The notes below the pieces were generated by a model. The model ran no database searches, was not told where the DNA came from, and worked only from the letters and a program-made list of their open reading frames with translations. Source: UTCFX2 sp963827155 (GTDB lineage: Bacteria > Chloroflexota > Anaerolineae > Anaerolineales > UBA4823). Taken from it: DNA of 64,000 nucleotides. Positions 27,383 through 36,496 of this stretch are shown here, piece by piece (the stretch's first letter is position 1; the number at the start of each line of letters is the position of its first letter). The DNA lies in NCBI GenBank assembly GCA_963827155.1, contig CAWGZV010000002.1, positions 3,348,001 through 3,412,000 of the forward strand. Direction: 5' to 3'. The position numbers and the translations under genes were made by a program.

Positions 27383-28594
27383 CTATGGGAGCCATTGTGG
27401 CTGATATCCTCCCACCAGAAGCTGTCTGCTTTCTCCTGAAAGCAGGTCATAGATCCAGATTTCCGGTGGTTCGGTCATTGCGCTTTGGTCAAATCTCATA
27501 TATGCGAGCTGGTCTCCATACGGGCTCCAACTGAAATCAAAATGATTGTACAGTGGTTCCTCAGTGAGCGCTCTCGCCTCGCGGCTTTCTGTATTGGCGA
27601 TCCAAATTTGCCGTCCTGGTGTCCACTGCTTCGCGTCCAAATATTTCCGACCAAAAACCAGGAAATCACCCCGTCGAGAAAATGCCGGAGAAGCATCTTC
27701 GACGCCATGTCCAGGGGTGAGGTCCTCGCTGCGCTTTGTATCCAGGTGATGTAAAATCAGGTGGCTGTCTGCAAGAGAAACAAGGTTGGAAAGCTCTGGG
27801 GAGTTCTGGCTACCCAACACGTAGCTGATCTCAGGAGCCAGGAAGGCATTCCCATCAGGATGCCAGATCCCTCCTTCTCCGACCTGGTTAGGAAAACGCC
27901 CTACTTCTTTCCCCGCACTGTCGGAGAAAACATAGGCTGCATCGCTGACATCATAAAATCCAAGCAGCCCCTTGCTTGACCAGCTGGGCTGTTCGGTTTG
28001 GTGTTCAGGGTTGCCAGCAGAAAAAGCGTTGCCCTCATTTCCGTTTATTAATGGGAGAACCCAAATCTGCGGATTCTCATTCCTCCCACTCCCGGGCAAA
28101 CTGCTCCGTTCGAAGGCGAGGTGGGAATTTTGAGGGTCAATGGACAGCGATTGGCAAATTGCTTGCTCGCATTCGTATACGACCTCTGGTGAAGGAATGG
28201 CAGAAGGTTGAACTGCATCCGATCCTTTGAGGCGGGTTTGAATGTCATCCAGTCTCAGTTTATAGATTGTGCTCCCCGAGTTCCCATGACGCTGGGTGAA
28301 GAAAACCGCCTGCCCATCGCTTTGCACGGTGTAATCCAACACGCCTTGATTAGCTGTGGTGAGGGTTTGGCTAATGCCGCTGGCTGGCTCAATCAAGTAC
28401 AGGTTTGCCGGCCCATTGGTAGGGTAGAGCAACAGCAGCTGTGAAAGCCTATTCTGGGAGCTGGTCGCCTCTAAAGTTGAATTATCCGAATCCAAACCGC
28501 GGTTCAACCTGGGAAGTAACCACCAGATCGCGAGAAGAAGACCAACCCCTGCCATAATCCCGATCAGGAGAACTATTCGCAGCCGGTGATGCAT
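27383..28594 (-). CDS. Membrane-anchored TolB-like beta-propeller protein
   Basis: The 403-residue protein has one N-terminal transmembrane helix (RIVLLIGIMAGVGLLLAIWWLL) and an extracytoplasmic region with WD40/TolB-like propeller repeats, seen as recurring blade ends such as SWSPYGDQLAYMRF, DASPAFSRRGDFLVFGR and PSWSSKGLLGFYD. Such propellers bind proteins or ligands; the partner is unknown. ATG 28594 is chosen because a TATAAT box ends six bases upstream on the same strand, which excludes longer starts. Confidence 0.8.
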   Translation of the reverse strand: MHHRLRIVLLIGIMAGVGLLLAIWWLLPRLNRGLDSDNSTLEATSSQNRLSQLLLLYPTNGPANLYLIEPASGISQTLTTANQGVLDYTVQSDGQAVFFTQRHGNSGSTIYKLRLDDIQTRLKGSDAVQPSAIPSPEVVYECEQAICQSLSIDPQNSHLAFERSSLPGSGRNENPQIWVLPLINGNEGNAFSAGNPEHQTEQPSWSSKGLLGFYDVSDAAYVFSDSAGKEVGRFPNQVGEGGIWHPDGNAFLAPEISYVLGSQNSPELSNLVSLADSHLILHHLDTKRSEDLTPGHGVEDASPAFSRRGDFLVFGRKYLDAKQWTPGRQIWIANTESREARALTEEPLYNHFDFSWSPYGDQLAYMRFDQSAMTEPPEIWIYDLLSGESRQLLVGGYQPQWLP

Positions 28595-28600
28595 ATGATG

Positions 28601-28606
28601 ATTATA
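28601..28606 (-). promoter_or_regulatory. -10 box giving a leaderless mRNA (TolB-like gene)
   Basis: TATAAT on the minus strand ends six bases before ATG 28594. No Shine-Dalgarno sequence is present. It is divergent from the flippase promoter about 100 bases away. Confidence 0.65.
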
Positions 28607-28708
28607 ACTGACAGTCCAGCTGCATATCGTCAGCGGGGATGAATGCGAGCCCCTAATAGTCTCTAAGGCTTTCAAGCCATTATCCCGCAAGAGCCATATT
28701 CGCCGTGG

Positions 28709-28714
28709 TAGAAT
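28709..28714 (+). promoter_or_regulatory. -10 box giving a leaderless mRNA (flippase-like gene)
   Basis: TAGAAT ends seven bases before GTG 28722. The in-frame ATG at 28713 overlaps the box and is therefore unlikely to be the start. Confidence 0.6.
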
Positions 28715-28721
28715 GATCAGC

Positions 28722-29732
28722 GTGAAACGCTGGCAGTTTTGGCTTGGCATGGTCATCAGCCTGATATTCCTCTATCTTTCGCTGCGCGGGCTGCATCTGG
28801 ACGAATTAAGCCGGGCATTCCAACAAGCAAATTATTGGTGGCTTATCCCGGGCGTCGCGATTTATTTTGTTGCAGTCTGGGCTCGAGCCTGGCGCTGGCA
28901 CTATCTGCTAAAACCGCTGAAGCAAATCCCAACAAAAGAACTCTTCCCTACCGTAACGATTGGCTATTTTGGCAACAATGTCTTCCCCGCCCGTGCCGGA
29001 GAGATCCTGCGCGCCGTCGTTTTGAAGCAGGATGAGCAAATTCCGATATCCGCTTCCTTAGCTACGATAATTGTCGAGCGTGTCTTTGATGGGGTTATCA
29101 TGCTGGCATTTGTCTTTGTTAACTTACCCGAGCTGGCAAAACTGACCTCCAGCTCAGGCTTCGTCGGCGATATCCGCAGCCTCGCGATAGCTGGCACATT
29201 GATCTTCAGCGGCGCCTTACTCATCTTCCTGATCGCGGCAATGTTTCCCGAGCGATCCCAGACCATTTTTACCTCACTGGTCAATCGTCTGCTTCCAGAG
29301 CGATACCGAACGCGCGCGGTCAGCGTTTCCAGTCGCTTTCTTGGGGGGTTGGCTGCCTTGCGGTCACCGCGCGGTGCTATGATGGTATTCCTAACATCTC
29401 TGGTCATCTGGCTCCTGGAGACAGGAAAATATTGGTTTTTAATGCACGCGTTTCCTTTCCGGGTCAGCTTCTTCGCGCTGATGCTGATGAATGGGATAGT
29501 CAATCTGGCAACCACAATTCCATCCGCGCCAGGCTACGTCGGCACCTTCGATGCACCAGGGATTGCTGTTCTCCAGGCTTACGGGGTCGCGAAAGCCACC
29601 GCAGTGGCTTACACCCTTGCTCTCCATGCAGCACTGTGGCTGCCGATCACCCTCCTGGGCGGTTATTACATGTTAAAAAAGGGAATTCGGTACAGCAGCG
29701 AAGACCTTAAAACTGCGCAGGTGGAGGTCTGA
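28722..29732 (+). CDS. Flippase-like membrane protein (LPG synthase TM / UPF0104 family)
   Basis: This 336-residue protein has about eight transmembrane helices and the family stretches RAWRWHYLL, GYFGNNVFPARAGEILRAVVL and PSAPGYVGTFDAPGIAVL. Members include the MprF membrane domain that flips aminoacyl-lipids, and archaeal AglD-like proteins; most are undefined lipid or lipid-linked sugar flippases. The following FAD oxidoreductase starts directly at its stop, so both may modify the same envelope lipid or glycan. GTG 28722 is chosen from promoter position. Confidence 0.85.
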   Translation: MKRWQFWLGMVISLIFLYLSLRGLHLDELSRAFQQANYWWLIPGVAIYFVAVWARAWRWHYLLKPLKQIPTKELFPTVTIGYFGNNVFPARAGEILRAVVLKQDEQIPISASLATIIVERVFDGVIMLAFVFVNLPELAKLTSSSGFVGDIRSLAIAGTLIFSGALLIFLIAAMFPERSQTIFTSLVNRLLPERYRTRAVSVSSRFLGGLAALRSPRGAMMVFLTSLVIWLLETGKYWFLMHAFPFRVSFFALMLMNGIVNLATTIPSAPGYVGTFDAPGIAVLQAYGVAKATAVAYTLALHAALWLPITLLGGYYMLKKGIRYSSEDLKTAQVEV

Positions 29733-31034
29733 GTGTCAAAGCGAATAGCCATCATTGGCGCCGGGATCGGTGGCATGTCCGCCGCCTTTGACCTTGTTCG
29801 AAGCGGAAATTCGGTGGTGATCTATGAAGCCGCGGATTTTGTTGGGGGCTTGGCAGCTGGTTTTAAAGAACCACACTGGGACTGGAGCGTCGAACAGTTC
29901 TACCACCACTGGTTTGCCAGCGACCGCCATATGTTGGGCTTGATCGATGAGCTGGGCTGGGGCGATCGCGTCGTATTTCGCCGACCTTTCACAGTGATGT
30001 ATCATAAAGGCAGCTTTTACCCCTTCAATTCCATCTTAAAAGCCATCCTTTTTCCAGGTCTGGGTTGGGGTTTCCGAAAAATTCGTTTTGGTTTGGTTGG
30101 GCTGTATCTGAAGCTTTCTAGCAATTGGCGCCTCCTCGAGAAATTCACGGTTGATGAATGGATGCGAAAATGGGCTGGTGATAAGGTTTATGAACTGATG
30201 TGGCAGCCTCTCATGGTCGGGAAATTTGGCGAGCGCTATGCCTCCGAGGTGAATATGTCTTGGATGTGGGCGCGTTTAAAGGCTCGCACTACACGCCTCG
30301 GGACTTACCAGGGCGGATTTCAAGCTTTTTCCGACCATTTTGCCGAGCGAATTCGTTCGCTTGGCGTCCAAATCAACCTCTCAGCCCCAATCGGCAGAAT
30401 ATCCCCTTTGCCGGGCGGTGGTCTGGAGCTTCATACCGCTTCCGGCCATGAACGCTTCGACCAGGTCCTTATGACCGCTTCACCTGCCTTACTGGCTCGT
30501 TTGTCCCCAGATCTGCCTCAGAATTACCTTAAAGGTCTCCTCGAGCTGAAAAGCATGGGCGCGGTGGTTATGACCCTCGCCTTGAAGCACCCCCTTTCGC
30601 TGCAAGGATACTACTGGTACAACCTCCCCAAGTCTGCGGGTTTCCCATTCCTGGCATTGGTTGAGCATACCAACTTCCTCTCCCCCGAATATTTTGGAGG
30701 CGACCATATTATTTATCTTGGGGATTATCTGGAAACAGACCACGAATACTTCCGCCTGACCCAGGAAGAGCTGCTGCTTCGCTTTCTGCCGGCTCTGAGC
30801 CGCATCAATCCCGATTTCTCGCCAGATTGGGTCCGCAAGACCTGGCTTTACCGCACGAATTATGCCCAGCCAGTACCTCTGGTCAACCATTCAAAGAATA
30901 TCCCTTCAATTGAGACGCCTGTACCCGGGCTCTTCTTCGCCGGTATGAGCCAGGTTTATCCCTGGGACCGCGGCACGAATTTCGCGGTAGAGATCGGACG
31001 TCGAGCTGCTCGTTTGATGAGCAACAGGGTTTGA
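29733..31034 (+). CDS. FAD-dependent oxidoreductase (amine oxidase/protoporphyrinogen oxidase-like fold)
   Basis: The 433-residue protein begins with the dinucleotide-binding motif IGAGIGGMSAAFDLVRSG and the acidic FAD ligand in VVIYEAADFVGGLA. The C-terminal FAD contact GLFFAGMSQVYPWDRGTNFAVEIGRRA is also present in two blocks. Similar proteins include phytoene desaturases, protoporphyrinogen oxidases and UDP-galactopyranose mutase-like enzymes; the substrate cannot be told. No heme or carotenoid genes lie nearby. The coupling to a flippase suggests an envelope role. Confidence 0.8.
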   Translation: MSKRIAIIGAGIGGMSAAFDLVRSGNSVVIYEAADFVGGLAAGFKEPHWDWSVEQFYHHWFASDRHMLGLIDELGWGDRVVFRRPFTVMYHKGSFYPFNSILKAILFPGLGWGFRKIRFGLVGLYLKLSSNWRLLEKFTVDEWMRKWAGDKVYELMWQPLMVGKFGERYASEVNMSWMWARLKARTTRLGTYQGGFQAFSDHFAERIRSLGVQINLSAPIGRISPLPGGGLELHTASGHERFDQVLMTASPALLARLSPDLPQNYLKGLLELKSMGAVVMTLALKHPLSLQGYYWYNLPKSAGFPFLALVEHTNFLSPEYFGGDHIIYLGDYLETDHEYFRLTQEELLLRFLPALSRINPDFSPDWVRKTWLYRTNYAQPVPLVNHSKNIPSIETPVPGLFFAGMSQVYPWDRGTNFAVEIGRRAARLMSNRV

Positions 31035-31493
31035 TCGAACTACTTTAGATTTTATTGGATCACTGGACCACCGGATTCCCACCGCTTTTGCTGGGACCGA
31101 TTGATCGAAATATTCCATCTATTCCGGATCTCCCCTTTTGTCAGGATATCCACAACAACCCGGATGAGCATTGGATCGTCGACAAAACTGGTCTCACCTG
31201 AGTCGGAGCCATGACAATCGAGATAGTGACTCGTAACCGCAGCCAGGTGCTTGCTGCGGCCGAACCTGCCGAATCAACTTAAGCTGAATTACGCGATCAG
31301 CAGCAGTGAATTCTGGTCGCCTCTCTTCACAGTGCTATTCACCCTTTCCATTTTGGATTGTAAATTCCTGCTGCAAAAATGTGCTAATTTGCCCTCTTTA
31401 TCGGAGAATAACGATGGAAATGGTTGTTTAAACCGGTTTTAAAAATTGCGGCAAGAGTTCGATATTCTCTCTTACCTTTCTGAGATTGGCTGA
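31035..31493. other. 459-base gap without a convincing gene
   Basis: No RNA gene, repeat or strong promoter is seen apart from the box at its right end. On the minus strand about 70 codons from roughly 31274 down to a TAA at 31052 are open, including HYLDCHGSDSGETSF and ILTKGEIRNRW. That stretch has no upstream start codon and a TGA just before it, so it could be a gene remnant or a chance frame. Confidence 0.4.
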
Positions 31494-31499
31494 TAGAAT
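31494..31499 (+). promoter_or_regulatory. -10 box giving a leaderless mRNA (methyltransferase gene)
   Basis: TAGAAT ends six bases before GTG 31506. No Shine-Dalgarno sequence is seen. Confidence 0.6.
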
Positions 31500-31505
31500 C
31501 CACGC

Positions 31506-32732
31506 GTGGATTTGAGCGAATTTCAAACTTTGATGACACCTCTAGGCAGAGAGGCTCTAGCCGACGCGGCTTCCCTTTTTCCTCGCGAGTCGGATTACCT
31601 GGTTCATTTCACCGAACTTTCCCGCCGCTATCCTCCCGATCTGGCTCGTCATGCCCTCGAAATGGCCATCCTTCGCCTTGAGGCTTCTTCCAGGTTTCCT
31701 GGCGCCCAGTCAATGTTTTTTACCCGTCCTGCTCTCGAACAATCCTCCCATCCCGCAATTTCAGCCTACCGCCTTCGCCGCTTCGCTGCTTTTGAGCGGG
31801 TTTTCGATCTGGGTTGTTCGATCGGTGCGGACACTCTGGCTCTTGCCGGTATGGTTCCATCGATTGGCGTAGATCTTGACCCGCTCCGCCTGGCGATGGC
31901 AGCTGCCAATCTCAGCGCTCAGGCGCCTGATGCCAATGCCAGCTTCATCCAGGCGAACCTGGTTCACTCGCTGCCCTTTAACCTCACTTCCGATGAGGCC
32001 ATCTTCTTTGACCCTGCCCGCCGCGTCGCTGGTCGGCGCCTCCATTCCGTGCGGGATTATCTTCCTCCACTCGAAATTGTCCGCGATTGGCTTCCTGACA
32101 TCCCCGCAATTGGCGTCAAGATATCCCCGGGGGTCAAAGCGGTCGAGCTGGCAACATACCGTGCGGAGATTGAATTCATTTCCCTGGATGGTGAGCTTAA
32201 AGAAGCGGTTCTCTGGTTCGGACCTCTCCAAACTGCCTCTCGCCGCGCCACGGTCCTTCCTGGTCCTTATACCCTTGCCGCTGCGATCCAAAACACACCT
32301 CGCCCCGATCCACTCTCCGATTCTGATCTACAGCTCCAGCTGAGTGATCCAAGGGCATATCTTTATGAGCCAGACCCTGCCATCTTGCGCGCCGGTCTCG
32401 TTCGGCGTCTTGCCGAAGAGCTTGACGCATCGCAGATCGATGCGGACATAGCCTTTCTGACGTCTGATCGACTTATCCAAACACCGTTTGCCCGGGCCTA
32501 CCCGGTGGATGCGTGGCTCCCATTCAACTTGAAAAAGTTACGACTAGCTCTCCGCCAGCGAGGGGTGGAATCTATCGTTGTCAAGAAGCGCGGCTCTCCT
32601 ATCCCACCTAAATCGCTTATCCGACGGCTGGGGATGAAGCCCGGCAGAGGCAGCCTCCCTGGGGAGCGCATCGTTTTCCTTACCCAGCTTCGCGATATGC
32701 CTGTCGCTGTGATCTGCCTCGCCTCGCTTTGA
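31506..32732 (+). CDS. Class I SAM-dependent methyltransferase with THUMP-like C-terminus
   Basis: This 408-residue protein shows a helical N-terminus, the SAM-binding motif VFDLGCSIGADTLALA near residue 99, the acidic ribose ligand in IGVDLDPLRL, and FFDPARR near residue 163. The last ~100 residues, rich in basic patches, match the THUMP-like domain that follows such methyltransferases in Actinobacteria and Chloroflexi; RNA is the likely substrate but this is inference. It is a stand-alone gene behind a leaderless-type promoter. Confidence 0.78.
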   Translation: MDLSEFQTLMTPLGREALADAASLFPRESDYLVHFTELSRRYPPDLARHALEMAILRLEASSRFPGAQSMFFTRPALEQSSHPAISAYRLRRFAAFERVFDLGCSIGADTLALAGMVPSIGVDLDPLRLAMAAANLSAQAPDANASFIQANLVHSLPFNLTSDEAIFFDPARRVAGRRLHSVRDYLPPLEIVRDWLPDIPAIGVKISPGVKAVELATYRAEIEFISLDGELKEAVLWFGPLQTASRRATVLPGPYTLAAAIQNTPRPDPLSDSDLQLQLSDPRAYLYEPDPAILRAGLVRRLAEELDASQIDADIAFLTSDRLIQTPFARAYPVDAWLPFNLKKLRLALRQRGVESIVVKKRGSPIPPKSLIRRLGMKPGRGSLPGERIVFLTQLRDMPVAVICLASL

Positions 32733-32774
32733 GATTCGGCTTTCACCTTCGCGTTTCAGTCCCTTCAAACCTGC

Positions 32775-32780
32775 TATAAT
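32775..32780 (+). promoter_or_regulatory. -10 box giving a leaderless mRNA (zinc-ribbon cluster)
   Basis: TATAAT ends seven bases before GTG 32788. TTG 32782, in frame, is too close to the box to be transcribed. Confidence 0.65.
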
Positions 32781-32787
32781 CTTGCGC

Positions 32788-33597
32788 GTGGATTCGAGCC
32801 TTCCCGAAACCGTAATCACCTGCACCCAATGTGGTGGAGAGCTTCACCCAGACGAAGGTCAGATCTTCCTGACCTGCCCATACTGCAGCTCAACAATTTA
32901 CCTCGATAAATCCCGCCTTGTTTTTCATTGGTATGTTGCCCCAACGCTTGACGAAACAAAAGCACGAAGTTCGCTTGCACGCTGGATGTCAGGCTCCCAG
33001 ACGGTCAAAGACCTCGACCGCAAATCCTCCATAACGGAGGCTGCATTCACATACTTCCCGCTCTGGTTATTCAAGCTCAAGTCACCGGGTGGAAACGACC
33101 AGATCGTCCTTAAGCCAGCTGCTGCGACATCTGTTGGCGAGATCAGCAGCCTCAACCTTCCTGCTGGCGACCTTCGCCGCATCACTCAAGATGTCCTGTC
33201 TCAATCCACATTGCCAAGCGTTCCGCTACAAACCGCTCTCGCCTGGGTGGGCAATTCAGGCGGCTCGAACCTCTCCGTTGTTGAGCAGTCGCTAGTTCAT
33301 ATCCCCCTCTATACATTTAAATACACCTTTCAAGGTAAGATTTATACCGCGCTGGTTGAAGCCGCTACCGGTGAGGTGTTCGCCAGCCTCTTCCCAGCCA
33401 AATCTGAAGCACCGTTCCTGCTGGCTGGTGGGATATCAGCAGTGGTCTATCTGTGCCTGGCTTTATTCCCCATCATGGGCTGGGCAACGCGTGGCAGTCA
33501 GGGGCTTGGAATTGGCTTGCTGCTATGCAGCGGCATCGGCCTTGTAGCTGGGATTATTCTGTTTGGGCTGGCGGTGTGGGTAGCTGCAAAGATATGA
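32788..33597 (+). CDS. Zinc-ribbon membrane protein 1
   Basis: This 269-residue protein starts with a zinc ribbon (CTQCGG and CPYC, residues about 10-32), continues with a soluble region containing VHIPLYTFKYTF and ALVEAATGEVFAS, and ends with two transmembrane helices. I know no function. The soluble pattern P-x-[YW]-x3-Y-x-[FY]-x-G plus a 'TGEV' strand recurs in the next gene (YHPLWVHRYLF, VDGVSGKVL), so the two are paralogues. Its stop overlaps the next start in ATGA. Confidence 0.82.
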   Translation: MDSSLPETVITCTQCGGELHPDEGQIFLTCPYCSSTIYLDKSRLVFHWYVAPTLDETKARSSLARWMSGSQTVKDLDRKSSITEAAFTYFPLWLFKLKSPGGNDQIVLKPAAATSVGEISSLNLPAGDLRRITQDVLSQSTLPSVPLQTALAWVGNSGGSNLSVVEQSLVHIPLYTFKYTFQGKIYTALVEAATGEVFASLFPAKSEAPFLLAGGISAVVYLCLALFPIMGWATRGSQGLGIGLLLCSGIGLVAGIILFGLAVWVAAKI

Positions 33598-34640
33598 GCG
33601 CTGCTTTAGAGCCTGAGAAGCTGTTTGGTTTGACATGCCCGAAATGTGGGGGTGTTGTCCCGCTCCCAGAAGGTCAGTTGATTGTCAAATGCCCCTACTG
33701 CAGCCAGCGTTCATTCGTGCGCGGCGAGCGTGGTCTGCTGCGCTATCAGGCGCCGCTGCGGGTAGATAAAGCTCAGGCGCAGCGCCTCCTTTCTGGGTTC
33801 TTAACTGGGAATTTCGCGATTGCCCCATCTGCCAGAAGCCAATCCAGATTGGTTAAATCGCTGTTGATTTTCCTCCCTTTTTGGACCACCTGGACTCGTC
33901 TTGTCGCCTGGGTATTTGGTGAGAAAAAAGTCGGCAGCGGAAACGATTCTCACTACGAACCTCGGGAAGTTCGCTTTGTCCAGCAGCTAACCTGGAATCG
34001 GGCTGCGGCCGAGGTTGGTGAATTTGGAGTGAAGCAAATCCCACCAATCGAACCCAATCTAGAGCCGTTCAACTCCGAGATCCTTCACCAGTTGGGGATG
34101 GTCTTTGAGCCAGCTGGATCCTTCAGCGAGGCCCGTCAGGCTGCAACGAGCCATTTTGAGAATTTCACCGAGCGCCAGGCTGGTTTGGATCGAGTCAGCC
34201 AGGTCTTCTTGCGCACCTTCAGCCAGCGTTTTGCGCTGGTCTATCACCCGCTTTGGGTCCATCGCTACCTGTTCCGCGGCCGATCCTTTCAGGTGGTTGT
34301 AGACGGGGTATCTGGTAAAGTCCTCTACGGGAAAGCCCCGGGCAATTTAATTTATCGGGCTGGGCTCCTGGTATTGGGAATGGCTTTCGGCGCATTTCTC
34401 GCAATCGATGTGCCAGCATTCGTCCTTTCAAGTGCAGATAATGGGGATTCATTCTGGTTTGCGCTGGTCCTTTTCGCTGCAGGGTTGGTTACCATGTTTG
34501 CGTCGTATCGAAAATTCCGCCGTGGCGAGCATTATGAATTCCGCCTGAATCCTCTCCCAGAGCTTGCCGGATTAAATAATCCGTTAGAAGCCATCCGCTC
34601 GATCAAGGAACTGGAAAAATGGATCGACCAGTTGAGTTAA
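33594..34640 (+). CDS. Zinc-ribbon membrane protein 2
   Basis: This 348-residue protein has an N-terminal zinc ribbon (CPKCGG and CPYC near residues 15-34), a soluble domain with FWTTWTRLVAWVFGEKK and YHPLWVHRYLFRG, and two C-terminal transmembrane helices followed by a cytoplasmic tail ending in IKELEKWIDQLS. It is a larger paralogue of the preceding protein. The function is unknown. ATG 33594 overlaps the previous stop; it overlaps the next gene by 22 bases, so all are translationally coupled. Confidence 0.82.
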   Translation: MSAALEPEKLFGLTCPKCGGVVPLPEGQLIVKCPYCSQRSFVRGERGLLRYQAPLRVDKAQAQRLLSGFLTGNFAIAPSARSQSRLVKSLLIFLPFWTTWTRLVAWVFGEKKVGSGNDSHYEPREVRFVQQLTWNRAAAEVGEFGVKQIPPIEPNLEPFNSEILHQLGMVFEPAGSFSEARQAATSHFENFTERQAGLDRVSQVFLRTFSQRFALVYHPLWVHRYLFRGRSFQVVVDGVSGKVLYGKAPGNLIYRAGLLVLGMAFGAFLAIDVPAFVLSSADNGDSFWFALVLFAAGLVTMFASYRKFRRGEHYEFRLNPLPELAGLNNPLEAIRSIKELEKWIDQLS

Positions 34641-35161
34641 TCCCGCTGAACTGTCTGCGCTGCAGCTCCCCGGTCCCCGCCGAGCCAGATGAAGCTGCCT
34701 GGCTTTGTTCGCAGTGCGGGCAGGGGATGCTTCTTGACCCGAATAATGGGCTTCTGCCCCTGCCTTTCAAATTCAGCCGCCTCCTCCAACCCAATGGGCT
34801 CGGTAAGCCGTATTGGATTGCTGAAGGTGCGGTCAAACTAGGCCGATATTCCTATGGCTCGGCAGACAGATCTGCCCGCGAAGCCGAGATTTTCTGGAGC
34901 CAGCTGCGTCTTTTCTTTGTTCCGGCTTTCACTTCAACCTTGGAGAATCTGTTGAACAGCGCTCAGCATTATCTGCTCAATCCACCTGAGCTTGTTGAAG
35001 GTCAATCTATGCCTTTTGAACCGGTCACACTTCAGCTTGATGATGTTCGACCTGCTGTTGAATTTGTCATCATGGCGGTCGAAGCCGGGCGTAAGGACAA
35101 GCTCAAGCACCTGGAGTTCAACCTGGATCTTTCTTCGCCCGTTTTGTGGATTTTGCCGTGA
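34619..35161 (+). CDS. Zinc-ribbon soluble protein 3
   Basis: This 180-residue protein has a zinc ribbon (CLRCSS and CSQCGQ near residues 11-33) and no membrane helix. It shares the FxxSRLLQP and IFWSQLRLFFVPAF style of the cluster but no known domain. Being soluble and coupled to two membrane paralogues, it may be their cytoplasmic partner; this is inference. Its stop overlaps the GTG of the next gene. Confidence 0.78.
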   Translation: MDRPVELIPLNCLRCSSPVPAEPDEAAWLCSQCGQGMLLDPNNGLLPLPFKFSRLLQPNGLGKPYWIAEGAVKLGRYSYGSADRSAREAEIFWSQLRLFFVPAFTSTLENLLNSAQHYLLNPPELVEGQSMPFEPVTLQLDDVRPAVEFVIMAVEAGRKDKLKHLEFNLDLSSPVLWILP

Positions 35162-36310
35162 TCGGTTTGCCGCTTTGTTATAAAACCATCACTTACTTCC
35201 GCGTTCCTCTGGTCATCCTCCTGTTTTGTCTTTCTGCCTGCCAACCTTCAAGCGTCAGACCGCCAGCAGGTAGCACATCTGTGTCGCAAGCTGTTATCCC
35301 AACCGGATCATCAAACGGAGCTTCTGAAGATCGACCACGCAGTTTGACATCTTCACCCACCAATTCCTGGTATTCTGTCTATTTTACAGATCCTTCCGAC
35401 CCTGCCAGCAAATCCTATCGCGGCGGTCCCGACCAGGATCTTGCCGCTGCAATCCGCCGCGCTCGCGCCAGTGTCGATGTGGCGGTCCTCCAGCTCAACT
35501 TGTGGAGCGTGCGCGATGCCCTTATCAATGCACACCGCCGCGGAGTCCGCGTCCGGATGGTCACCGACAGCGATTATTTCGATCAGCAGGAAGTCCAGGC
35601 GCTCGCCGAAGCTGGGATTCCGGTTGTTGGTGATCGGCGGGAAGGGCTCATGCATAACAAGTTCATCGTCATCGACCAGTTCGAGGTCTGGACAGGCTCG
35701 ATGAATTTTACGGTTTCCGAGACCTACCGCAATAACAATACCTTGATGCGAATCCGCTCCACCCAGCTCGCCCAGAACTACACAACCGAGTTTGAAGAAA
35801 TGTTCCTGGATGGCCAGTTTGGACCTGGCTCGCCGGCTAATACTCCCCATCCAAACTTAAACATTGATGGCTCCTCAATCCAAAACTGCTTCTCGCCAGA
35901 CGATGGCTGCATCCCCCTCCTGACTTCTGCTATCTCAGCCAGCGCGGGATCGGATTGTATTCCTGGCATACTCATTCACCTCCGATGAGCTCGCCGACGC
36001 GCTGATCGAACGCCGAAGCCAGGGGATCGTCGTTGAAGGGGTCATGGAAGCCTCCCAGGTTGAATCCAATATAGGCGGCGATTATGAGCGGATGCTTTCA
36101 GCCGGGATAAATATTCGCCTGGATGCCAATCCGAACCAAATGCACGAAAAAGTCTTTGTTATCGACGGGCAAACTATTTCAGTCGGCTCCTTCAACTTTA
36201 CCTACTCCGCGGCTGCCCGCAACGATGAAAACCTGCTTCTGATCGAAAATCCGGCAATCGCAGTGCTGTACCTGGCTGAATTTGAGCGCATATTTGACTC
36301 CGCCCGATAG
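35158..36310 (+). CDS. Phospholipase D-like lipoprotein (frameshift)
   Basis: The protein has a signal peptide with lipobox LSAC (Cys near residue 27), a Ser/Pro-rich linker and two HKD catalytic motifs: HNKFIVIDQFEVWTGSMN and HEKVFVIDGQTISVGSFN. Paired HKD motifs define the PLD superfamily, whose members cut or transfer phosphodiesters in lipids or nucleic acids. The break near 35960 is repaired by adding two bases (CG), giving SARDRIVFLAYSFTSDELA; the joined product is about 384 residues. GTG 35158 overlaps the upstream stop, so it belongs to the zinc-ribbon operon. Confidence 0.85.
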
Positions 36311-36496
36311 GGTCCTGTTGATTAGTGCTTGCAGTGTGGTATCGTGCATTACAGCTGATGCTTATGTTCATGCGAAGAGATCACGCTCTTGACTTTCTCA
36401 TAAGATCACAACTTAAGCCGGTATTTGTAATTGCTCTGCCAAAAAAAAAATAATAATAAGGTAGAATCAGATAAATATCCACCGGAGGACGCTGGA

